Below, one piece after another: positions 12,011 to 21,419 of a stretch of DNA of 64,000 bases. Source of the DNA: Puccinellia tenuiflora (Eukaryota; Streptophyta; Magnoliopsida; Poales; Poaceae); NCBI GenBank assembly GCA_012064385.1, contig QRDG01000532.1, positions 659,131 through 723,130 on the forward strand, in the 5' to 3' direction. The notes under the pieces were generated by a model. It was not told the DNA's origin, did no database searches, and saw only the letters and a list, made by a program, of their open reading frames with translations. The position numbers and the translations under genes were made by a program. The first letter of the stretch is position 1; each line of letters opens with the position of its first letter.

Positions 12011-13246
12011 ACTAGGCTGTACTTGTGCTACTGAAGCTGAGCATAGTCATGTAGAATTTGAGTCCATTACTCTCTATCTATTGTGTATCCTATGTTCCCA
12101 GATTGTGATTTCTGCTTTGCACGAGGATTTCATGGATACTGAGAAAGATCGAGTTAATATTGTTTTTTCTAGATAAATACACAAATCCTTTCTTCCAAAG
12201 TGTCTTTTAACATGTCTGTGCCAGTATGGGTGTAGCAGAATGTATGCCTTCTATGAAGTTAATTTATTTTCACCTACTCATCTTGCAAAATCTGTTTATT
12301 CACACATTTATAACACTCTGCTTTCATAGTGAAACTTGAAGACAAAATTTTGGATTAACCAAACATATGTCTGAGGGTATACAACCAAAATAGTACAGCT
12401 AATAAAATGTTTAGGCTGTATAGCTATTTATTTTTCAAGTTTTTGTACAAATAATAATTTATTTTGCACCCGTTGCAACGCACGGGCATTGTGCTAGTCT
12501 ATATAAAAGCAATAAGCCTTCTTCCGGTCCGTCGTGGTTTTTACCGTTTTGCCCTCCCACCAAAATCCATATTACGCCCAGATGCCACCGTACCGGTTCC
12601 TTTGGTTTGTTTATTTTCTTCTCCCTGGCCACGACGGCTACCACCGTCCAACGCCCACATCCGGTGGCCACCACGTCGATCTCCGGCCACCGGCGCCCTC
12701 CACCTCTTCCGGCCGGTGAAACAGGACCGCGGCGACCTCTAACTTTCCCGCCCCCGATATCTAGCTCCTCGGCGGTCGAGTCCCCGTCCGATGTGCTCAT
12801 GGTGGGAGGGGATCAGGGAGGCGATGCAGGTGGAAGATGTGCCTCCATCTAGACCCATCGATTCATCCTCTCTTTTTTTTTCTGAATTTCCGTTTGCAGC
12901 ACATCCTCTGTACGCCACCACAGTATGATGTTGCAGCACCTCCTCTGTACCATGGAGTTCCGACGCCGCACGTGTTGAAGCTGCTCCGGCCGGCGGTGTC
13001 ATCCTCCCCGTCTCTAAGCTCCTCCGCCCCAAATTTCGCTGCTCCGGTCGGTGGAGGCCTCCTCCCAATCTCTAGCTCCCCCGTCCCATGTTCCGCTGCT
13101 TAGGCAGAAGGCGTCCTCCTTCAAATCTCCAAGCTCCTCCACACCAAGTTCAAGCTTTATCGATTTTTTCCTTTCCATTCTTGTTCGTGGGCAGTAACAG
13201 TAGAGCAACTGTATTTCGTACGGTGCCAAGAAGATTGTGTCATTGT

Positions 13247-14677
13247 ACACGAAACAGGCTTTCGCCCCGCTTTATAAATAAAGCCCAACCGGCCAAACTG
13301 ATACAAAGTGGTGGGGAATCCCCAAACAAGCAAGTCAAAAAGAGAAAATGACAAACGAGATAGAGGCAAGCCACCAACTCGAAGCCGAACAAGAAAATAG
13401 GAGAAGCCACACAAAACAAGTAACGACCTAGACTACCAGACAAGAGCGAGACCGCGCCGCCTTGGAAGACCACCGAGTCCCGGTGCACCAATCTCATCAA
13501 GCTATTGTCGGAGAGGGACGCCTGCCCTCTCGCTCCGGGCCGTGGAGCGCCGATCCTGCCAACAGACAGCGAGAACCGAGGATGGTGACACCAAGGGCAC
13601 GTGTAAAAGATAGGAGGCCAACGAAATCACTCTATGCCGAAGTCGAAGAAGCTTCACGCCATGATGATGACTCCATCGTGCTGCACCCAGATGAGACTTG
13701 AGCTCCGCGACAACGCCCCCAAGAGGGTAACGACGCGATGCGCCGCCGCTGCCGAGCTCATAGAACGAGCTAGGGTTTTCACCCGGAACCCAATCACAGG
13801 CAGGATACCCACAACGACGCCCCCAAGAAGGTAGTGACACCCGAAGGCACCACCGTCGCCGGCGCCAAAGCGCAGAGCTTTCGCTCGGATCCTCACCCAT
13901 GTCATCCAAGATACCAAGGCATCGAAAAGGGACGCCTTGCCAGCACGAGGCCTCCAGATCTTGACTCGGGAGTCGCCGTCGCCAGAGCCACACCGACACC
14001 AGGACCACCCGCTGCCAAACCCCTCGCCATCCACATAGCCAAAGGGAAGGCCACCACCGCTGCCACGTTGCCTGCCGGAAAGCACCCGCGCAGCCTCACC
14101 TTCCGAGGCCGCCGCCCCGGCGTCCGCGATCTCGAGCCCGTGGGGTGGCAGGAATCCCCACTGCGCTGCTAACGGTTCGAACGGGAGGAGATCCACGACA
14201 GATCCGAGCCCGCCTGGCTCGAATCCATGGCGCAAGGAGGCAGCAGAGGTGCATGCAAGGCAAACACGGCGCCTCCGTGCTGCCCGCCGGGCGCACCCTG
14301 CCGCCAACGGCTGGTCGAGCCAGGCCCAAAAGGGCCTAGGGCCCGCCGCCGGACCAGATCTGGCCCATGGCCGGATGCCGTGGCGTGACCCCATCCTGGA
14401 CATCGCCGCCGACCTGCGCCGCCTCCATCGCCGCTCACGCCGCCAGGACACCGCCGACGTGACCCACCGCCGCCCCACGACTCGATCCGCACCAGATGGC
14501 AGCGCACCGCCGCAGCAGGAGCTCTACCGCGCAGCTCCCGTCGCGAGCGGGTAGAGGAACGTCCACCGCCGGCGTTCGCCGCCGGGCGAGTAGGGAGGAC
14601 GGGGAGAGGAGGTGAGGTAGGGTTTCGCCCCGGTCGCCGCGGGAGCGACGGGAGCGAAACGTTTTTTTCCGGAACCC
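13247..14677 (-). mobile_element. GC-rich non-LTR retroposon without poly-A tail, copy 2
   Basis: It is flanked by a perfect 17-bp direct repeat GAAGATTGTGTCATTGT (13230-13246 and 14678-14694). On the minus strand it ends TTTATAAAGCGGGGCGAAAG followed by CCTGTTTCGTGT, the same end as the copy at 8431-9801. The rest is GC-rich with long meaningless frames on both strands. The 5' end contains AGGGTTTCGCCCCGG, similar to the TAGGGTTTCCCGCGG near the start of copy 1. It inserted into Helitron 2 after that sequence was assembled. Confidence 0.7.
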
Positions 14678-14757
14678 GAAGATTGTGTCATTGTGGAACA
14701 ACGATTGCATGCTCTGACAATCTGATGAGACTGAATGCCATCTTTGTTTGTTTCCAG

Positions 14758-14795
14758 AGTCCATGAGGAGGAAATGGCTCGAAGATTTCCGTGAG
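14758..14795 (+). pseudogene. Possible captured micro-exon in Helitron 2
   Basis: A good acceptor (TTTGTTTCCAG) and a good donor (GTAAGC) bracket 38 bases that can be read SMRRKWLEDFRE. It fits a captured exon, but short pieces like this arise by chance. Confidence 0.2.
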
Positions 14796-15767
14796 GTAAG
14801 CAGCAGCGATGATGTTGTTCTGTTTGACACTTCGATCATACCATGGTTTGTATGGATGAAACGGTTTCATCTTAAGCTAAATGGTTATTCATAATCCTTT
14901 CCATTGAAATAGCTAATATTATGTGTTTTCAAACTACTGTTTCTGAAAGCCTTTTGTTTCCTGATGATTTTAGTAAGTCTCGGTACCTATCGACCATTGT
15001 AGTACCTATGCCCTCCTGTAAAAAGTATCAACTGACTTGTGTGCTGAAGCCTACAGGTAAACGCCACTGCGGGTTACTTAGCTGAATGTTTTTCCTAATG
15101 TGAGTTGCATAATAACACGTGTTCTAGCGTCACAGGCACGATCTTGCTCTATATGATGCCCGTGCTACTCTACAGAAACACAAACAAGGAGGCGGAATAT
15201 GAGTTACCCAAGTTGGTTTAATTAATCATACAGTACAGATTAAATGTTAATAGTGTTGCTAATGTTTATAGTATGTGAGGCGTTATTAATCGGTCTAAGC
15301 CTTTACATTACGTAGGTGGAATCCAAATAACATACATGATGTAATACTTGTCGCAATAAATTACACAATCCGTCAAAACATAAATAGGATTGTTGCAAAA
15401 AAAAGAGTTGTCGATGGGTCCTCGAGGTGGGTGACATGCGAGGAATCGCGGACGGGGTCGAGATGGCGTCACAGCTAAGCAAGAAAAATGGGTCGAGCTA
15501 GGATCCGACGAGTAGGAACGGGGGCAGAGTTGTGCACTGGTGGAAGATGGAGGGCGGGGAAGCGGCGCATGCGTGGAACATGTAGTACGTTGTGGAAGTT
15601 CTCTTGGAGGTTGGTGAGGAAGACGAAGGGAATAAGTCGACACGGTTTTCTTCAGGTGAGTGGGATGGTTCGATTAGGTCGGCTCGGGCGGCGTTTTAGG
15701 GTGTGGTTTTGAAATAGCTAGATTCGATAAAAATTAACCCGTAGCAACGCACGGACATTTTTGCTAG

Positions 15768-17330
15768 TAAAAGAAAAATATCGATGCAAATTTGTCCGTA
15801 CACACTAGACATGTCTACATACTTGTATGTTTTCTCTCCGAATTTTTGGAGATGTAAAAATAAACTTGTTAAATTAGAAAGAAAAAAGGGATCACCGGAA
15901 GCTTGGGAGCACAAATGATTTTCGCTGATCTCGTCCGTAAGTAAGTGATGCAGCGAGGTAGCAGCCCACTCTGAAGCGACTGACATAACACTGATGTCAA
16001 ACACGGCTACCAGCAGGCCACTGAAGCAACTGGAAAGCACTAAGAAATCTAGCCGTTCACACATCCTCTGATGAGCGTACGCAGCGGTGTGTTGGTTCAC
16101 TTTCTCCAGGCGACCGATAAGGCGTAGGCCCATGCCGTATGTTCATCATGCCCATGCTCCCCACATGCGCTTTCAGTTCAGTTACCGAGATCAGAAGGCG
16201 CATAGTGTGTCCGCCACCGCCAGCACTCGAAGCCTTGTTGCTGTTACGGCGTTAGTATGGGAGACCAGAATTCAGTCGACGATTGAGTGCTCGCTTCAAC
16301 TGGGAGTATGTCTGTTTCCCACCTCCGTTTCCGTCCTGAACTTTCACGCGCTGCCGACTGGGGCATACACGCATGGCTTCAGTCTGAACCCGAGAAAACT
16401 GGAAAGGCTGGATGCGCGTGAAGATGGAACTGGATGCTGAGTTGCTGACAAGCAATCCAGTACGTACGTAGCAGAAGTTCAGAAGAGAGTCCAAACGGAG
16501 CTTCTGACTGGATAGAGCTGGATTGCTTGCTAGTAGTATATCTTAGGCCCATGCATCCCGCCGCTCAAGCTCGTTCGCTTCCGTACCAACAGTGGTAGCT
16601 TATGCGCGTATAATACGTTTATAGCCGACCACACTTTTGTCGCCAAATTGTGGCATGCCATAGGAAGCATGGCGAAGGTGCTGATTGCCACAGTTCTGAC
16701 GAAAATTCGAGTCTCTGACAGATGATGGTAAGATAAGCTGCTAAAATGTGTGACGCACCATAACCCTAACTGTGTGTCAGGCAATGAAAAGGATTAATAG
16801 TCGTAGTCATATCTCTCACTAAGTTTATCGAAAAGTGTGGATCTGAACATTGCACGTTTTCAAAATCACAAAATTTGTCTTTCTTTGTGTAGCCCACAGT
16901 TTAATGAATTCCGTAAACTCTACACACTTGTAGAATACATACGTTCCTGCATCCAGATTTGTTTTTCGGAACCTTTTGAAACTTTGAAATACCCTTTTTT
17001 TGATTGATTTATTTATTTTGAAAAAAAAGAACTACATAGCGCTCGAGCTCTAAATTGGACTTCTGAACTATATATATCAACCATACATGTCTACAGTTCT
17101 AGCTAAATACTGATAGCAGATGTAGGTAGCATAAATTCATTAATAGATCAATGATTGCTATTTTTTTTTGACAGAAAGCCATTGCTATAGTTTGTCATAA
17201 AAGGTTTTGCATATGCGGAGTTGCTCGACCATTATTTGACGACGCACTAGCTATGTGGCTCTTTTTCATAATTAACCAGCACGGTGAAATTGGACATGGA
17301 AAATGTATGATTTTGACATTTATTTTATTA
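15768..17330. other. No recognised gene
   Basis: There is no convincing frame or transposon end. The piece at about 16820-17000 (TTTGTGTAGCCCACAG context) resembles the element at 32538-33009 and may be a relic of the same Mariner-like repeat. Confidence 0.3.
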
Positions 17331-17929
17331 TGAATAGTACCAAAAAGAAAATGTCTAGGGCAAGAAGACTTGGATTTGGTTGGAGACCCCAAATGACCAC
17401 ACAGACAAAGATCTTTTTGGAGCAACAACCAGGGTCACGGTTGGGGATGGCAAGAAGGCATCTTTGGTCGTCTTGCTGGCTCGATGGACCATGCCTAAAT
17501 CCATGGCCCCTACACTCCTTGCTGCTTCAAGCGCAAGAACCGCCTAGAGCACGACGCCTTAGAGCAACTCCAGCCGTCCCCCCGAGAGCCCCCCAGGACC
17601 CCTTTTTGATGTCGGCGGTCCATTTTTTTCGTAGTCGCCCCCCCCCCCCCCCTCCAGCGCCCCCCAAGGAATCTTTTTTCGCCGGATTTGGCCCAATTTT
17701 TATCCGGCGTCCCAGGCCGAACCCGGCGCGCGAAAGGGAAAATGGCGCGAAACCGAGGGAAGCGCGCGAAGCTTCCGGCGGGCCCGCCCTGTAAGTGGCA
17801 CACCGCTTCGTCGTCCTCATCGCCTCGTCTCCCGCGTCGCATTAGTGCTCTGCCGCCGGTCAGGCGTACCGCCGTCGAGTCAAATCGCACACGCGGCGGA
17901 GTTACGGCGCGCCACACTTACTGCCCCGC

Positions 17930-17938
17930 CGGTATTTA
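17930..17938 (+). promoter_or_regulatory. TATA-like box of the element A gene
   Basis: GGTATTTATTACC lies about 100 bp upstream of the chosen ATG (18033), followed by a C-rich leader. This is a normal plant promoter spacing and suggests the gene is or was transcribed from within the transposon. Confidence 0.4.
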
Positions 17939-18032
17939 TTACCCCGCCCTCCCCCCGCCGTTCCCACGCCCAATCTCGCCCAAGCTCGCCTCCTTCTCCT
18001 CTCTCAAGCTCAAGCTCGCCGTCGAAGCACCA

Positions 18033-19206
18033 ATGGACTGGTACTCCGCAGAAGCCGCGGCGGCCAACGGCTTCGGCCGGAACTGGCTGCAGGACGGGGA
18101 GGCGCGCCTGCTGTACGAGGCAGGCTACCCCGCCCCGCCGAGCATGCGCGTCCCGAGCAACTGGCGGCTCAGCCAGATGGGCTACCTCGTCCCCCCCGTT
18201 CCCGCCGGCGAGGATCGGCTGGCCGAGATCCACGCCGCCCGCGAGCGGATGACGGAGGAGCAGCGGGCGGATCCCACCTGGGACCAGGAGAACAACTTCA
18301 CCTGGAATGCGTACTTCACCGACCGCCGCGAGCGCGAGCTCCACGACTACACCGGCCCGCCGCCTGCGCCCAAGCGCAACAACAGCGACGGCCGGAAGCG
18401 TTGGTGGGGCGTGCCCGTCCGGTCGCTCGCCTACGTCCACGGCTATATCGAGGACGGCAACGAGCCGCGCCTGCAAGACCCGCCGCGCACCTCCTCTGCT
18501 CGCCAGGGATGGACGCCAAGGAGAATGTCCTTCTCGTCGTCCTCCTCTTCCGGTGCCACCCGTTCCACCGGCACACCGTCCTCCCGCGTCAAGGACGAGC
18601 CGGTGGACGCGCCGCTGCTGCAACCGCTCGCAGCCGTCAAGGACGAGCCAGTGGGTGAGCCGCCACGAAGGATCTCCTCCCGCGGCATCGTCATCAGGGA
18701 GGCCGGCACCGGCGGGAGCTCTTCCCGCCTTCTGACGCCCAAGAAGGAGCCCGGCACCGGCGGGAGCTCCCTCGGCCGCATCGTCTGTCATCAAGAAGGC
18801 CTTTAAGAAGAAGGCCGTGAAGACGGAGGACGCCTACGACGAGGAGGAGGCCATGAGGATCGCCATGGCGAACAGCCTCAACGACGTCCTTCCGGCGAAG
18901 CTGGAGGACGTGCTCTCGTGGTCAGCCCACGACCACGAGCGGGCGGAGGAGGAGCGCCAACGGCGCATTGAGGCCGAGGAGAGGGAGCTCCTTGCGCGCT
19001 ACGAGCGCCGCCGCCGTCGCCACGCCGCGCCGGAGCCGGATCTCGTCGTCCTGGACGACACCGACGAGGACGACGCCGGCCCGAGTCACCAGTACCACGG
19101 CGGCGATGACGGCGCAGGCCCCAGTGCTCCTCCGCCCGGTGGCGACGACGACGACGACGACGACGGCGGGGACTACACGGTGTTCTACTGCCACTTCGAC
19201 ATGTAG
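18033..19206 (+). pseudogene. Uncharacterised Trp/Pro-rich protein with VKDEP repeats (element A cargo), one frameshift
   Basis: The ATG at 18033 follows a TATA-like box and a C-rich leader; an upstream open extension lacks conserved character. Residues 1-150 form a Trp- and Pro-rich region (MDWYSAEA, YEAGYPAPP, NWRLSQMGYLVPP, TWNAYF, KRWWGVP). They align loosely with the genes at 37153 and 60961: a Trp, then a VP-P-P-G stretch, then R-L--I, then an acidic stretch, then W and an R/L/H cluster. Next come repeated lysine-acid-Pro motifs (VKDEP twice, KKEP), each a possible SUMO consensus. A highly charged tail follows, with a predicted helix (EERQRRIEAEERELLARYER), an Asp run and an aromatic end. 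The frame stops at 18806, while the continuing sequence (SSVIKKAFKKKAV and onward) is in another frame, so one indel lies near 18770-18790. This is either a real mutation or a sequence error. Full length would be about 390 residues. No enzyme fold is recognised and the function is unknown. Confidence 0.55.
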
Positions 19207-19507
19207 ACGCCGCCGCCGCCGTCGTTTTTTTATTGTTTTTTTATTTATCTTGTATGAAATCCGCCGGTGTTCGAACAAATATCGCCTAAGTTTGAAAAAA
19301 TTCGTCCAATTTTAGTTTTCTACAATTATTTTTTCCATTTGGCCTGGGGCCGTGGCTGGGAATCGGCCCGCCCCCAGGCCGATTTTTTCCGCCGACGCCC
19401 CCCTAGCAGGTCCAAAAAAATGCCGGCAAATCGGCCTGGGGGGGCCAACGGCTGAGTTGCTCTTATCTGGCCAAAATTGGATCTCTGTTCTCAACATGTA
19501 TTCCTTC

Positions 19508-20153
19508 TAGGGACGGCACCCGAGCCACCCCATACCCTTACCCGTCTCCCTAAAGTTTACCTGTCACCCGTACCCATACCCATTATGGGTATAATTTTTT
19601 CCCATATCCGTCACCCGATAGGGTAAAGGATTACCCGTGGGTAAAAATATCCGTGTTTCCAACACATTAAATTGAGCAGAAAATAGTCATAAACACGAAT
19701 ATATGACCATAGTTTATAAAAGTTGCATATTATAAACAACAATGCATACTTATGAATATCAATATAACATAAACGTCAACACATTCTCATAGACTACATA
19801 TCCCCATAAACAACAACACATCAGAAATGATAAACATCAATACATAGTCTTAAATAACACCATATCGTCATATACTTTAATGTCACAAACGCATGATAAT
19901 ATATAGAGATAATTTACTCATACATAAGGCCACAAAGTAAGCATTACAATAAAATACCACTTGTCAGATATCATAAGGGTACATGGGTAGGCGGGTATGG
20001 GATATAATATCCATACTCGTACCCGCTCTACCCGGTGGGTATGAGATTTCCCCATTTACATACCCATGAGTAATATTTTGTCCCAAACCCTTACCCTAAT
20101 AGGATTTTTACCCGCAGGGTACGTGGGTAATGGGTACCCATTGCCATCCCTAA
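19508..20153. mobile_element. Non-autonomous hAT element inside the LINE remnant
   Basis: Ends TAGGGACGGC and (minus strand) TTAGGGATGGC, flanked by the 8-bp duplication ATTCCTTC (19500-19507 and 20154-20161). The ends are rich in TACCCGTA/GGGTAA-type motifs in both orientations, and the middle is AT-rich. There is no transposase. Insertion interrupts the reading of the surrounding LINE exactly at the duplication. Confidence 0.75.
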
Positions 20154-20829
20154 ATTCCTTCACTATTGACCATATCTCACAATTTGGCATGCTCTGGGAG
20201 CTCCTGGAAGCGGTGGTCTTGTCCCTGACATTTTGGAGACCATCTCTTGGACCTTGTCGGATAATGGGAGCTCTGCTTATCGTGCTCAGTTCTTTAGATA
20301 CATGACCTCCTTCAAGAAGATTGTTTAGAAGACTTGGGCCCTCCAAAGTGTCAGCATCTCCTTGTGGCTTGTTGTCTAAAATAGGCTTTGGATTTCTGAT
20401 CGCCTTGATGTTCGAGAATGCCTCACCAACCTTCTTGTCAGCTTTGCAGATGTCAGCCGAAAACCGCCAGACACATCCTCTTTGAGTGTCGCTACTCAAG
20501 GCGCATTTGGGAGGCGGCAGCCTCGTGACTGTCCAGCCTTCCCTCGTGCAATGCATGGGTTCGTCCAAAGGACTAAACACGGTCGTCCTTCTCATCGCGC
20601 GGGAAATCTTGAAGGAGCGGAATGCGGGGATCTTCAACAACAAATTCTAAATGCCGATGATGCTCATGCAGAAAATCAAAGACGGGAGCAAGAATTGGAT
20701 GCTTGCCGGTGCTAAGAAGCTCTCTGAGATTACAAGAATCTAGTATTTTGGCCTTTTATTTTTTCTTAAGAAAAAGAGTTAACAAAGTCCCCCGGAAACG
20801 AAAAAGGAGGCCCACAAAAGCCGAATACA

Positions 20830-21298
20830 GATGCGATTTGTATTTAACTTGTAAAACTGTAGCCGTACTCTCGCTCTCTCAAGAATTCTGTTGTGATGCT
20901 AGTTTATGCACAAATTCTATCTGGAAAATTTAGCATTGTATCACTGATTAGGTACTTGGCTCGGACATCTATTGATCATGTTTCTCCATTTCAGTTACTA
21001 TACCTTGGGAGAGTTCGGTACCAGATACATAGAATTTCCCTCAAAAAAAAAAAAAAAAAAAAAAAGTGGACGTGCAACCGTGCAAGCAAGGCAGCAGCAT
21101 GGCAGTTGGTGCTCATCCCCAGAGGGCTAAGCTGAGATGATGAGCTTAGCCAACCAATTAAAGGTGTCACGCTGAAGAAAGCAAGAGACCATGCCGGTCC
21201 ATCCGTTCGCACATACGCAGCTCACCTCGCCGGTTCACTCGCCGTGTGCACTCTAACCTCGACCGCCTCTATCTCTGAGCTAGCTAGCGACCTCTCAC
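20830..21298. other. Lipase upstream region with a 23-base poly-A run
   Basis: An A23 run at 21043-21065 may be the tail of a decayed retroposon ending there. The stretch after it leads into the lipase promoter. No gene is visible. Confidence 0.35.
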
Positions 21299-21306
21299 TT
21301 TAAATA
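21299..21306 (+). promoter_or_regulatory. TATA box of the lipase gene
   Basis: TTTAAATA lies about 115 bp upstream of the ATG at 21420, followed by a leader rich in CACCACCACC-type sequence. The position fits a plant core promoter. Confidence 0.5.
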
Positions 21307-21419
21307 CTCCCTAGCTCGATCGCACTCAGTACACTTCAGCAGCACTGCCCGCACACACCACCACCACCTAGCTAAGCTAGTGGACGCCTCGCCGCCCACG
21401 CCCACGCGCACTGCCAAGC

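Larger units (their letters stand above)
10154..12497 (+). mobile_element. Non-autonomous Helitron 1
   Basis: The 5' end is TCTATACCTAATAATAAAAG after an A; the 11-bp start is duplicated, so 10143 is an alternative. The 3' end is CTAG before a T, preceded by a hairpin CCCGT/ACGGG (12469-12473 and 12482-12486) around TGCAACGC. These are the features of grass Helitrons: 5' TC, a 3' hairpin, CTRR, and insertion between A and T. There is no RepHel gene. Exon-like pieces inside suggest capture of host gene fragments. The first 100 bp closely match those of the next Helitron. Confidence 0.75.
12498..15767 (+). mobile_element. Non-autonomous Helitron 2, directly abutting Helitron 1
   Basis: It starts TCTATATAAAAGCAATAAGC immediately after the CTAG of Helitron 1. 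Its first 100 bp match those of Helitron 1, including TTTTGCCCTCCCACCAAA. It ends CTAG before a T at 15768, with a hairpin CCGT/ACGG at 15739-15742 and 15751-15754. It contains the retroposon at 13247-14677 and an exon-like piece at 14758-14795. No helicase gene is present. Confidence 0.75.
17562..19462 (+). mobile_element. PIF/Harbinger-like element A with a cargo gene
   Basis: The termini are GAGCAACTCCAGCCG on the left and, on the minus strand, GAGCAACTCAGCCG on the right. Both are flanked by TTA (17559-17561 and 19463-19465), the 3-bp target duplication of PIF/Harbinger elements. The subterminal parts are rich in C-runs and CCAGGCCGATTT-like sequence on both sides. No DDE transposase or Myb/SANT-like protein is present; instead there is one unknown gene with its own TATA-like promoter. 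At 1.9 kb it is non-autonomous. Confidence 0.75.
17340..20830 (+). mobile_element. LINE remnant (reverse transcriptase C-terminus and zinc-finger region), split by two DNA transposons
   Basis: Up to 17558 the plus strand reads, with frameshifts, VTVGDGKKAS, WLDGPCL and LAPTLLAAS-like blocks typical of plant L1 reverse transcriptases after the thumb. Reading resumes after 19465 (SGQNWISVLNMYS), is cut again by the hAT element, and resumes at 20162 with FTIDHISQFGMLWELLEAVV. It then continues as ISWTLSDNGSSAYRAQFF, NRLWISDRL, FECRYSRRIWEAA and AREILKERNAGIFNN. Stops and shifts mark it as dead. It was in place before the Harbinger-like and hAT elements entered. Confidence 0.65.

Noticed and set aside
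13502..14554. Long frames on both strands inside Helitron 2
   Set aside because: They lie in the GC-rich retroposon copy; no domain and no agreement with copy 1.
17688..18032. Upstream extension of the element A gene
   Set aside because: It runs through the TATA-like box and C-rich leader; the ATG at 18033 is better placed.
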